64,000 nt of DNA. It comes from Planctomycetaceae bacterium (lineage in GTDB: Bacteria; Planctomycetota; Planctomycetia; Pirellulales; Pirellulaceae). The notes under the pieces are model-generated. The model was given only the letters and a program-made list of their open reading frames with translations. It did no database searches and was not told the DNA's origin. The stretch spans positions 1 to 64,000 of the forward strand of contig JACKHN010000032.1 of NCBI GenBank assembly GCA_020638975.1. Reading direction: 5' to 3'. Position numbers and translations under genes: made by a program. This document shows, one piece after another, positions 17,468 through 25,841 of the stretch; the first letter of the stretch is position 1, and every line of letters starts with the position of its first letter.

Positions 17468-17629
17468 GAGTGCTAGCGACGCAGGTGGACGGCGTTTAAT
17501 GCGTCGCGACCCGCGAGTCGATCATTGATTACCCCTTTGCGAACGAATGTTCAGGGCTTTTAGCGTCTGCCAGCAAACCGTGCAATAGAATTCGCTATCG
17601 AACGGCATATGGTTCAGCATGCGACACGC

Positions 17630-18955
17630 TTACTCGACCGCTTCGCGCAACTTCGCACGAATCTTCGCGAGCCGCTCGGCGAGTTCCCTTTCAAAGCCAC
17701 GATCTACCGGTCGATAGTACTCCCGCTCGACTCCTAGATAGTCCTGCGCAGCGACTCCATCCTCGGCATTGTGAGCGTACTCGTAGCCCTCGCCGTGTCC
17801 CAGTTGTTTCGCTCCGCCATAGTGGGCGTCGCGCAAATAGACAGGAACAGGAATCAATCGCCCTTCGCGGACGTCGCTCAACGCCTCGCCGATGGCAGCG
17901 GTGGCAGCATTCGATTTGGGAGCGCAGGCGAGATACGTCACACACTGTGATAGCGTCAGTTGGCACTCCGGCAGCCCAATGAATTCGCATGCTTGCATCG
18001 TAGCAATTGCCAGCGGCAGTGCTTGCGGGTCAGCGTTACCGACGTCCTCACTAGCGAGAATCACTAACCGCCGACAGAGAAATCGGACGTCTTCCCCTGC
18101 CTCAAGCATCCGAGCCAGCCAGTAGAGCCCCGCATCTGGATCGCTGCCGCGAATACTCTTGATCAGCGCACTGGCCGCGTCGTAATGCGAGTCGCCCGTC
18201 GCATCGTATTCGATGGCTTTGCGCTGCACCGATTCTTCCGCAAGTGCACGGGTAAACTTCAGCGGTCGATCGTCACTCGACAGAACGCCGATCTCCAACG
18301 CCGAAAGCGCTCGACGGGCGTCGCCGTCGCAGACGTCGGCAAGAAAGTCGAGCGCGTCCTCCGCGATCTCGACTTGGTGCTTGGCCAGTCCGCGCTCGCG
18401 GTCGCCGATCGCCCGTTGCAACAACGCTTTGATGTCATTTGGAGACAAGGGCTGAAACTGAAAGATCTGACTTCGGCTGACCAGCGCATTGACGACGGCA
18501 AAGAAGGGATTCGCTGTGGTCGCCCCCACCAAGGTGACGATTCCATCTTCGACATCGGGAAGTAATGCGTCTTGCTGTGTCTTATTGAAGCGATGAATCT
18601 CGTCAATAAACAGCAGTGTCCGTCGACCACCTGTCGCTGCCTCGTCGCGTGCTTCTTGCAATACTTCGCGCAGATCCTTCACGCCACTCGTGACCGCGCT
18701 CAACTGTCGAAACCGGCTCTTGGTTTCCGTAGCCAGAAGCTGAGCCAACGTCGTTTTGCCGGTTCCAGGCGGACCATAGAAGATCACCGACCCAAGACGA
18801 TTCGCTTTCAGCAATCGCCGCAGCAACTTACCTTCGCCTAGGAAATGCTGTTGACCAGCGAACTCGTCCAGCGTCCTCGGCCTCATCCTCGCGGCTAACG
18901 GCTGGACAGCACGTAAGTTCACCGCTTCCGATTGTTCAAAAAGTGACTTTGCCAT
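17630..18955 (-). CDS. rarA: Replication-associated recombination protein A (AAA+ ATPase)
   Basis: A 441-residue clamp-loader-like ATPase of the RarA/MgsA/WRNIP1 family, which acts at stalled replication forks. Walker A GPPGTGKTTL is at 61-70, Walker B LLFIDEIHRFNKTQQD follows, then sensor 1 GATTANPFFAV and the sensor 2 region CDGDARRALSALE. The C-terminal tetramerisation part carries the diagnostic ASEDVGNADPQAL and the end segment GYEYAHNAEDGVAAQDYL. I start at ATG 18955 (MAKSLFEQ) because the typical RarA start follows; the longer open frame to 19126 overlaps the neighbouring gene. It is the third gene of a - strand run (zinc-ribbon protein, DUF3179 protein, rarA). Confidence 0.96.
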   Translation of the reverse strand: MAKSLFEQSEAVNLRAVQPLAARMRPRTLDEFAGQQHFLGEGKLLRRLLKANRLGSVIFYGPPGTGKTTLAQLLATETKSRFRQLSAVTSGVKDLREVLQEARDEAATGGRRTLLFIDEIHRFNKTQQDALLPDVEDGIVTLVGATTANPFFAVVNALVSRSQIFQFQPLSPNDIKALLQRAIGDRERGLAKHQVEIAEDALDFLADVCDGDARRALSALEIGVLSSDDRPLKFTRALAEESVQRKAIEYDATGDSHYDAASALIKSIRGSDPDAGLYWLARMLEAGEDVRFLCRRLVILASEDVGNADPQALPLAIATMQACEFIGLPECQLTLSQCVTYLACAPKSNAATAAIGEALSDVREGRLIPVPVYLRDAHYGGAKQLGHGEGYEYAHNAEDGVAAQDYLGVEREYYRPVDRGFERELAERLAKIRAKLREAVE

Positions 18956-18999
18956 GCGAGCAGTATATCGCGTGTAGCATTCATGGTGTGCAAGCTTCG

Positions 19000-20466
19000 C
19001 TATTTCACGAGGCGTGTCGCGGGAAATGCGGCGTACCAACCGAACCAGAAGGCGCGATGCGCTGGGAGACGCGACAATCTCATTTCGGCACCGAGCTTCG
19101 AAAGCGACGATTCTGTAACTTCCCATTCACTTCCATCCTGGTCACGGACGACCCTCGAATCCAGTAACTCCGTGAATTGAACCCCCTTCGACTCGTAGAC
19201 GCGATTTGCGCCGCCGTCATCCGTTAGCACAACAAACTCCGTCTCACCGATTCGATCTTGGTAAACGCGATGTTTGGCGAGAAAGCCGACGGAGATGGCC
19301 AGCCGTTCGTCGGTGACATTATCCAGCCGAATCGCCAAGACCTCGTCCTTGTTCTTCAAACGTGCGTCGCGTTTCGGCACCTCGAACATGAGCTCGTCGG
19401 TGGCAAAGTAATCGTGATATGCGACTCCTTCGCCGTAGTCGCGACGATGGCCCGTTTCCAAAGACAGGACGCTCGTGGCAGGATGCTCTTGTCGCCATTG
19501 GCCCCAGTTCGTCGTCACGACGTGCAGCGGTTTGAGTTTGATTCCCTTTCCAACCAGCGGGCCAACGACCGGCTCGCCATCGAGCGTTGACCATAGTGAC
19601 TTGGTTGCGTGGTCATACATCAGTTTGTTCGAGCGGTACAGAAATCCACTGGTCCCCAATTCATAGTGTGTGTCGCCGACTTTGGTTTGGTAAACGATCA
19701 TCGATCCGCAGAGTGTGCAATAGACGCCATTTATCGACTCGCCTCCGAGCGTGTCTTTGACCATTTCGTGCCAGGCGAGAATCCGCTTGGGATACGCCCG
19801 AGCCTCGCCGTTGATCTCGACACCAAAAACAACATCCGAGTCCGCAAGGTAGCCGGCGTCCACAGCCGGAAGCGTTTTCGGATCTTTCAGAGGTGGGATG
19901 CCATCACGCCGGACACCGCCCCAGCGAACTTCGTCGAGTCGAATGGAGGCCATGTCGGCAGACGCAAAGTATTCCTGAAAACGCGAGTCGAGTCGTGAAT
20001 ACAACGCGCTTTTGAATTTCGGATACTCCGGATGCGGCGTGTAGTCCTGCTGCCAAATCCAGCGATACCAAGCGTTCGAATCGCCATCGAACTGTTGACC
20101 GGTTTGCCGTTGCAGCAAGTCGATCGCTGCCTCGCGGACGGCATTGCTGCGGATCAGAGGGATGCATTCCAAAATCATGACCGCACTGCCAGGATGCCAC
20201 TCTTGTTCGACAGTCGTGACTGCCTCGAAGAGCGACGCTCGGTCATGCGAGGAGACGAGCGTCATGAAACTGCCGATACTTGCCGCCTGTTGATCGCCTT
20301 CGCGAGCAAGATTGCGTTCGAGTGCAGTTCGCGCTTCGTCCATGCTACGGATCGGCGAGGAACGCGAAGGCATCACGGGCTGTTGGTCGCGAACTAGATA
20401 GCCGCCGGCAAAGGCAATGACCGCAACGGTCAACAGAAGCAGCAATGCGCTAAATCGCTGCCTCAT
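19000..20466 (-). CDS. DUF3179 domain membrane-anchored protein
   Basis: 488 residues with one N-terminal membrane span or signal (FSALLLLLTVAVIAFAGGYLV). The C-terminal half is a DUF3179 domain: INGEARAYPKRILAWHEMV, then VYCTLCGSMIVYQ with its two Cys, GTSGFLYRSNKLMYDHATKSLW and VLSLETGHRRDYGEG. The first half is helical and not recognised. The domain is extracytoplasmic and common in marine bacteria and planctomycetes; its function is unknown, though the CxxC pair suggests metal or redox chemistry. Start ATG 20466 has GGGAGG about eleven bases upstream. Spacing to neighbours (57 bases from the gene before, 44 to rarA) suggests one transcript. Confidence 0.88.
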   Translation of the reverse strand: MRQRFSALLLLLTVAVIAFAGGYLVRDQQPVMPSRSSPIRSMDEARTALERNLAREGDQQAASIGSFMTLVSSHDRASLFEAVTTVEQEWHPGSAVMILECIPLIRSNAVREAAIDLLQRQTGQQFDGDSNAWYRWIWQQDYTPHPEYPKFKSALYSRLDSRFQEYFASADMASIRLDEVRWGGVRRDGIPPLKDPKTLPAVDAGYLADSDVVFGVEINGEARAYPKRILAWHEMVKDTLGGESINGVYCTLCGSMIVYQTKVGDTHYELGTSGFLYRSNKLMYDHATKSLWSTLDGEPVVGPLVGKGIKLKPLHVVTTNWGQWRQEHPATSVLSLETGHRRDYGEGVAYHDYFATDELMFEVPKRDARLKNKDEVLAIRLDNVTDERLAISVGFLAKHRVYQDRIGETEFVVLTDDGGANRVYESKGVQFTELLDSRVVRDQDGSEWEVTESSLSKLGAEMRLSRLPAHRAFWFGWYAAFPATRLVK

Positions 20467-20523
20467 GTCGTGGGCCTCCCGCAGATTTGTTGTGCCGACC
20501 GCCACGACATCTGTGCAGACGTG

Positions 20524-22728
20524 TCACTCGAGATCAATCTGCCGAAAGATTGGCAGGTGTCGGTAGTAAACTTCGAGACTGCAAGTGGCGAGAGCCGTCA
20601 TGTAGAGCCTGCCACCAGCGGAGGCGTGTGGGCCACGCGCTTCCCAGCTGCCTGCCTTATGACCGCTCCGCTCTTGCGTTTTGATCAAAATCTCGCGCAT
20701 CTCGCGGTTCCACAACTCCCACTCGGGGCCGCCATGATGATGAAAGGCCTGCGTGCCGTAATACCAATAGTAGATGTCGGGGTTCCGCTCGGATGGCAGG
20801 TGCTGCGCCGCGAGAAATCGAATCCCCTGATCGATGCCGGGCATGTCCAGCTTCCAGCCGAGATACATCCGGCAGAGTAGCGCCTCGGCCGTCATGATAT
20901 GAGTCGGCCCTTGACGCGGCATATAAGCGTACTTGGCACCACCACCGCTCGATACCGAGTCGAGGAACACGCCGGCCAGTTCGAGCGTCTCGTCAGGTAC
21001 GTTCAGTTTCGCAGCACGACCACTTTGCAGGGCCATAACTTGCCAGCCGGCAACGCTCGTGTCGCCAGCTTGTCTCGGTTCGTACCGCCAGCCGCCGGCA
21101 TCGTGTTGAGCCGCGACGATGAAGTTGAGGGCTTTTTGAGCGGGTTCGCGCAAGCTGTTGTCGCCGGTCATCATGTAGGCTTCGCACAACACGATGGTGG
21201 CTTGCCCGTGAGCGTACATGCCGGTGTTGCCTTGCGAGTTGGCTCGCAGATCGCCGTTCTCGCGTTGATGGTCGAGCAACCATCGCAGCCCACGAGAAAC
21301 TTCATCACGATATCTTCCGACTAAATGGGTCTGGCCCGCTCCGAGGTAAGGCAACAAAGCGAGCGCGGTCCCTGCTGAATCGCTTCTATGCGAACCGACG
21401 CCGCTACAAGAACACCCCTTCGAGCTGTTGAAGTCATGTAAACTCCAATGGCCGTCGGTCGATTGATGCATCGCCATCCAACGCAACCCGCGTGCGACGG
21501 CAGCTTCGGTTAAGGTGGTCCCACCTTCCCGCTTTACGACCTCAACACGAATGCGGGGATCACGGGCCGCCGCTGCTTGCCCTCCTCCCGTTGCCGTGCC
21601 AACCAGTCGTTTGACCTTGGCGAGATCCGGCAAGTTCGGCTCGTCGACGCCAGGATCGATTCGCAGTTCGCGTGCATCCTGGTCTGCTTTAACAACCGCT
21701 TCGCGCTGAGCGGCATCGGTCAGATTCATGTCTTTCGGAACGGGTAAATCGAACACGACTTCGTTCAGCGGATCGATCACGATCATGTCGCCACCCAACT
21801 GCACTTCTTTTGCGACCGTGGTTGATAGCGTGATGAACGGGCCCTCGTCTTCGGAGCCGATCGTGAACAACGCCAGTAGTAGCATCAAAATCATGTGGAA
21901 GACGAGACTGACCAGCCAGGCCGGCGTACAGCCAAACAAATCTCGTACGACGGCAGTCACGCCCGTTGCACGGGCACTTTTTTGCAGCCGTGCGCGAATT
22001 CGATTTTCTAATGCCGAAACGGGACGGCGGGGCGGAGGGCGGCGAGTGGGTCGCGGACCGGTGCCCGGGGGTTGAGGTGTCGCACGACGCGCCTGAGGCG
22101 ACTGCGCTGGCGGTGTTGGCGTAGAAGGAGCTTGCTGTGCAGGCTTCTTGGACGTGGCTGGACCAGGAACGGGCGTTCGAGGTTGGGCAGCGGCAGAGTC
22201 GGGAGGCTTCTTCGCCGTCGGTTGAGGATCGGTCGCGGGGCGTTGCCTCGCAGACGCCGTTGGTGCGGCAACCGGTGCAGACACCGATTGGTCCTGTTCG
22301 CCGAGCAACCTCCGTGCTTCTCGCTCTTGTTCCTCAGACAACTCGATACTGGTACCACACTGCCAGCAGTCGGCAATCATCAGCCAGAAGCGAATCGACA
22401 TCGGTGCACGGCAATCTGGACAAGCACACATCAACACGCCGCCGTTCAGCCATAGCTGCCCTGAAGTGAGTCCCGAAGGGACCGTGCCGGTGGCACTGTC
22501 AGGCTTCGATGCTGCGACCGAAGATGATTCGTCGGGCAGATCCAAGGGTTCCGTCGAGTCGAAATCGATGGTCCGGAACGCAGGCTGAATCGGAGTTTCA
22601 ATCGTCGAGTCGACCGCATCGATCGGACTGAAACTTATGTATAGATCGGAGTCGTGATCCGAGTTCGCCATTCGCGCATGGGCCATGCAAGTGTCTTCGA
22701 GAACGAGCGACTTGGCGCTCGCAGCCAT
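20524..22728 (-). CDS. Zinc-ribbon, transmembrane protein with prenyltransferase/terpenoid-cyclase-like toroid domain
   Basis: 734 residues. Residues 1-95 are acidic and disordered. A four-Cys zinc ribbon follows (CACPDC at 101-106, CWQC at 121-124), then a Pro/Ala/Lys/Arg-rich linker (145-240), a membrane span (about 270-290, LVSLVFHMILMLLLALFTI), and an outer domain from about 400 made of repeated helical hairpins: GLRWMAMHQSTDGHWSLHDF, GLRWLLDHQRENGDLR, ALNFIVAAQHDAGGWRYEP, IRFLAAQHLPSE. These Q..dG.W repeats are those of squalene-cyclase/prenyltransferase-like alpha-toroids. No DXDD cyclase motif is seen, so binding rather than catalysis is likely. It begins a - strand run with the DUF3179 and rarA genes. 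Alternative starts at 22686 and 22671 exist. Confidence 0.82.
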   Translation of the reverse strand: MAASAKSLVLEDTCMAHARMANSDHDSDLYISFSPIDAVDSTIETPIQPAFRTIDFDSTEPLDLPDESSSVAASKPDSATGTVPSGLTSGQLWLNGGVLMCACPDCRAPMSIRFWLMIADCWQCGTSIELSEEQEREARRLLGEQDQSVSAPVAAPTASARQRPATDPQPTAKKPPDSAAAQPRTPVPGPATSKKPAQQAPSTPTPPAQSPQARRATPQPPGTGPRPTRRPPPRRPVSALENRIRARLQKSARATGVTAVVRDLFGCTPAWLVSLVFHMILMLLLALFTIGSEDEGPFITLSTTVAKEVQLGGDMIVIDPLNEVVFDLPVPKDMNLTDAAQREAVVKADQDARELRIDPGVDEPNLPDLAKVKRLVGTATGGGQAAAARDPRIRVEVVKREGGTTLTEAAVARGLRWMAMHQSTDGHWSLHDFNSSKGCSCSGVGSHRSDSAGTALALLPYLGAGQTHLVGRYRDEVSRGLRWLLDHQRENGDLRANSQGNTGMYAHGQATIVLCEAYMMTGDNSLREPAQKALNFIVAAQHDAGGWRYEPRQAGDTSVAGWQVMALQSGRAAKLNVPDETLELAGVFLDSVSSGGGAKYAYMPRQGPTHIMTAEALLCRMYLGWKLDMPGIDQGIRFLAAQHLPSERNPDIYYWYYGTQAFHHHGGPEWELWNREMREILIKTQERSGHKAGSWEARGPHASAGGRLYMTALATCSLEVYYRHLPIFRQIDLE

Positions 22729-22740
22729 TCCCCACTGGTC

Positions 22741-22861
22741 CTAGTGCTTGGTTACAGCTTAGTCTTAGGGTTGTGTGCCAGTGCCGTCACGGGCGTGGTT
22801 GGTCCGTGCAGCACTGGCCGAGCCAGTGGCACCCGAGTTCTTAGCGGTAACACAGCACTAG
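22741..22861. repeat. MITE-like element, copy 1, with CTAGTGCT termini
   Basis: A 121-base imperfect inverted repeat. Left end CTAGTGCTTGGTTACAGCTT; right end, read in reverse complement, CTAGTGCTGTGTTACCGCTA. An inner GTGCCAGTGCC / GGCCAGTGCTGC pairing makes a second stem. The same outer ends occur at 45858-45990. It carries no gene and starts 12 bases upstream of the zinc-ribbon protein's start codon, so it probably contributes to or displaces that gene's promoter. Confidence 0.7.
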
Positions 22862-22938
22862 GAACAGTTTAACTGCCAGCAACCGGCTTGGGCAACCAAC
22901 TCGCGAAATCCTTACGTGAATGGGGTCGTTGGCATGAC

Positions 22939-23565
22939 CTAATGCCCGAAACTTACTCCCCAATGCACACCGGGTCGCGGAGGTGCCCCATGGTAACGCC
23001 GATGATGCCCGTAATACGGGTAGGGCGGAGTCACGTAATGGTGCTCTTCAATGATGACAGGACCCGGTTGACTGATCACTGCTGGACCGGACACTTGGGT
23101 TGTTGGAGGCGGAGTTTGTTGCATTGCCTCGATGACGATGTCACTCACTCCCGCATTTTGCAACGTGATCAAATCGGGCACGCTTGGCGGACTTGCAACG
23201 CCGTTGGCTCGGATGTGCGTCGTAATGACATTGTCACTTAGCCCTGCCTGCGACATTGCGATGACATCGTTCATGCCCACTGCACCGGCCATCCGTCGGC
23301 CCATTCGCTGTTCAATGATCTCGGCGGAACGGGCTGCCTCGTAATCAATCGTGTCGCCGATAGCAGCCCCGGCTATGGCTCCTACCGCAGTGCCGATCAA
23401 GGCTCCGCTCGCCGCATCGCCATTATGCTGGCCGATGGCAGCGCCACCTAACGCACCTGTCAAAGCGCCCAGAGTCGCCCCACGTTCCGCATAATTGGTC
23501 GCATGGCAGCCGCTAGCGACTGCGAGGGTTAACAGCAAAAGTGTTTCAGCTAGCCGAAATCTCAT
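22939..23565 (-). CDS. Glycine-zipper lipoprotein
   Basis: 208 residues with a lipoprotein signal (LLLLTLAVASGCHA, Cys20). Residues 30-75 form a glycine zipper (GATLGALTGALGGAAIG, GALIGTAVGAIAGAAIGD), usually an outer-membrane inserting hairpin. Two copies of a short helical motif follow: NDVIAMSQAGLSDNVITTHI and PDLITLQNAGVSDIVIEAM. The tail is rich in Pro/Tyr/His (PPYPYYGHHRRYHG). This zipper plus S..GlsD.vI motif plus Pro-Tyr tail recurs in planctomycetes; I know of no assigned function. The start is supported by GGAGGG four bases upstream. It is divergent from the FKBP gene. Confidence 0.82.
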   Translation of the reverse strand: MRFRLAETLLLLTLAVASGCHATNYAERGATLGALTGALGGAAIGQHNGDAASGALIGTAVGAIAGAAIGDTIDYEAARSAEIIEQRMGRRMAGAVGMNDVIAMSQAGLSDNVITTHIRANGVASPPSVPDLITLQNAGVSDIVIEAMQQTPPPTTQVSGPAVISQPGPVIIEEHHYVTPPYPYYGHHRRYHGAPPRPGVHWGVSFGH

Positions 23566-23813
23566 TGACCCTCCAGTTCCAACGCGCGGGGCGGAATGAT
23601 CTCAGTTACCGCCATTCCGGTCAAGGCAGGAACTAGGGCGAAGAATCACCAGTAATTTGCAGACAGCGTTGGCTCACGCGACCGGTGTTCCTCATGTTTG
23701 GCCAAAAAGCTATATTCAAAATCCGCGTAATTTCCCTGGCACACCAGATTCAACGTCCCGCCGCATCCCGCGGAGCCAACACGGCGTCGCCCCCACCACC
23801 GAAAGGACCACTC

Positions 23814-24524
23814 ATGTTCCGCTTTTGGACTCCCTTTGTTGCCGTCACCCTCTTCTCACTAGTGGTTCACGGGCAAGACGCGCCAAACGGCGCATTGCCG
23901 GCACCTGCGTACAAGACGACGCTGGACCAAGCCAGCTATGGTATCGGGATCAACATTGGTCAGAACCTCAAGGCCGACGGGTTGGAGATCAATGTCGATG
24001 CACTGGCGCAAGGCATCAAAGATGTCCTCGCCAACGTCAAGCCGCGTCTCGATCAAGCTCAGATCGCTGCTGCTCTGCAAGCATTTCAACAAGAGATGGA
24101 GGCCAAGTCTGCCGAACGTGGCAAGCTAATTGGCGAGAAGAACATGCGTGAAGGCAAAGCGTTTCTAGCAACCAACAAGACGAAACAAGGCGTTGTGACG
24201 CTTCCGAGTGGCCTGCAGTACGCCGTCCTCCAGCAAGGAAACGGTCCTTCGCCAAAGGTTACGGACACCGTGCGAACTCACTACCATGGCACTCTGCTGG
24301 ACGGCACCGTCTTCGATAGCTCGGTCGAACGCAATGAACCAGCTACCTTTCCCGTCGGTCGCGTGATTCGCGGCTGGACCGAAGCGCTGCAATTGATGCA
24401 AGTCGGCTCGAAGTGGCGATTGTTCGTTCCCTCGGAGCTGGCTTACGGACCACAAGGTGCCGGCGCAGACATCGGCCCTCACGCTGTTTTGGTGTTCGAC
24501 GTCGAACTGCTCGGCATCGAATAG
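23814..24524 (+). CDS. FKBP-type peptidyl-prolyl cis-trans isomerase, exported
   Basis: 236 residues with a signal peptide (FWTPFVAVTLFSLVVHGQ), an N-terminal helical dimerisation domain at about 35-120 (YGIGINIGQNLKADGLEI, LDQAQIAAALQAFQQEMEA), and a C-terminal FKBP domain: GLQYAVLQQGNGPSP, DTVRTHYHGTLLDGTVFDSS, VIRGWTEALQLMQVGSKW, LVFDVELLGIE. This is the Mip/FkpA architecture: a periplasmic folding catalyst acting on Xaa-Pro bonds. ATG 23814 is chosen for AAAGGA upstream and the immediate signal; the longer frame from 23685 is not protein-like. The gene sits 128 bases before the sugar dehydrogenase gene. Confidence 0.94.
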   Translation: MFRFWTPFVAVTLFSLVVHGQDAPNGALPAPAYKTTLDQASYGIGINIGQNLKADGLEINVDALAQGIKDVLANVKPRLDQAQIAAALQAFQQEMEAKSAERGKLIGEKNMREGKAFLATNKTKQGVVTLPSGLQYAVLQQGNGPSPKVTDTVRTHYHGTLLDGTVFDSSVERNEPATFPVGRVIRGWTEALQLMQVGSKWRLFVPSELAYGPQGAGADIGPHAVLVFDVELLGIE

Positions 24525-24652
24525 TCCTCCGATCGTCGTAGCGGTATCGCTCCCGGTTCTCCCCATTTGGGACTTGCGTGGACGGTGCGCGCCTAGCAAT
24601 GATGTGAGAACTGCAACCTCCAGCTGCAACGAGTTTCAAGGATTCTTCGCCG

Positions 24653-25828
24653 ATGTTTTCCAAAGTCCGATTCGCAGCCGCCGTACTCGCCATCACGACA
24701 AGTGCCTTTGCTCAAGTTGATGAGTCCGAGTTGTCGCTCCAAGTTGATCGAGCATTCCCGAGTCTGAGGCTACGCCGTCCTGTTGTAATTGCGAACGCGG
24801 GCGACGGCTCGAACCGATTGTTCTTCGTTACACAACAAGGCGTGATCCATGTAATTCCGAACGATCCGTCCGTCGAAAAGGCAGGTACGTTCCTCGATAT
24901 GGAATCTAAAGTTGTCTATAAGGACAAAGAGAACGAAGAAGGTATGTTGGGCTTGGCGTTTCACCCCGATTACAAGCGAAACGGCGAGTTCTTCGTCTAC
25001 TACACGACGACGGATGCGCCGCATACTTCCGTCATCTCGCGGTTTCACGTTTCCAAAGACAATCCCAATCAAGCCGACCCCGCTTCCGAAGAAGAACTGC
25101 TGCGGGTCGAGCAGCCTTACTGGAACCACAACGGCGGCGCGCTCGCCTTTGGCCCCGACGGCTACTTGTACATCGCGTTAGGCGATGGTGGCAGCGGTAA
25201 CGATCCGCACGGTAACGGCCAGAACTTGGCCACGTTGCTCGGATCGATTCTTCGCATCAACGTCGATCGCAAGGACGAAGGTAAGAACTACTCCATCCCC
25301 AAAGACAATCCTTTCGTCCGGCATGAAAGTGCACGCAGCGAAATCTGGGCGTATGGTTTGCGAAATGTGTGGGGTATGTCATTCGATCGCGAGACGGGAC
25401 AATTCTGGGCAGCCGACGTCGGGCAGAATATTTGGGAAGAGATCAATCTGATCGTCAAAGGCGGCAACTATGGATGGAATCTCCGCGAAGCCAAACACAA
25501 ATTCGGCGACAATGGCTCAGATGCCAGCGACAACTTGATCGATCCGATTTGGGAATATCATCACGACATTGGCAAGTCGATCACGGGCGGTTATGTGTAT
25601 CGCGGCAAGAAGCTACCAGAGCTCGTCGGTGCGTATTTGTACGCGGACTATGTCAGCGGTCGCGTGTGGGCGTTGCGTTACGATGAGGCAACGAAAGCCG
25701 TCGTGGCAAACCGCTCAATTCCTGCCAAGAGCATGCCGATCATTGCGTTCGGAGAAGACGAACAGGGCGAAGTTTACTTCGCCGACTCGTTCGGATTCAT
25801 CTATCAGTTCGGCCACGTTACGAACTGA
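24653..25828 (+). CDS. PQQ-dependent sugar dehydrogenase-like beta-propeller
   Basis: 391 residues: signal peptide (VRFAAAVLAITTSAFAQ) and a six-bladed propeller of the glucose/sorbosone dehydrogenase family. Diagnostic segments are RLFFVTQQGVIHVI, EEGMLGLAFHPDYKRNGEFF, WNHNGGALAFGPDGYLYIAL followed by GDGGSGNDPHGNGQNLATL, IWAYGLRNVWGMSFDRETG, and GGNYGWNLREAKH. The conserved His in HNGG and Asp in GDGG correspond to active-site and calcium or PQQ contacts in soluble glucose dehydrogenase. It would act in the periplasm on a sugar or a related alcohol if PQQ is available; homologues often have unknown substrates. An AAGGA is ten bases before the ATG. It converges with the GGDEF gene, 13 bases apart. 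Confidence 0.92.
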   Translation: MFSKVRFAAAVLAITTSAFAQVDESELSLQVDRAFPSLRLRRPVVIANAGDGSNRLFFVTQQGVIHVIPNDPSVEKAGTFLDMESKVVYKDKENEEGMLGLAFHPDYKRNGEFFVYYTTTDAPHTSVISRFHVSKDNPNQADPASEEELLRVEQPYWNHNGGALAFGPDGYLYIALGDGGSGNDPHGNGQNLATLLGSILRINVDRKDEGKNYSIPKDNPFVRHESARSEIWAYGLRNVWGMSFDRETGQFWAADVGQNIWEEINLIVKGGNYGWNLREAKHKFGDNGSDASDNLIDPIWEYHHDIGKSITGGYVYRGKKLPELVGAYLYADYVSGRVWALRYDEATKAVVANRSIPAKSMPIIAFGEDEQGEVYFADSFGFIYQFGHVTN

Positions 25829-25841
25829 ATCTGGAAGATTG

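Noticed and set aside
19000..19126. Extended N-terminus of rarA back to 19126
   Set aside because: It overlaps the end of the DUF3179 gene and translates to low-quality sequence; the typical RarA start is at 18955.
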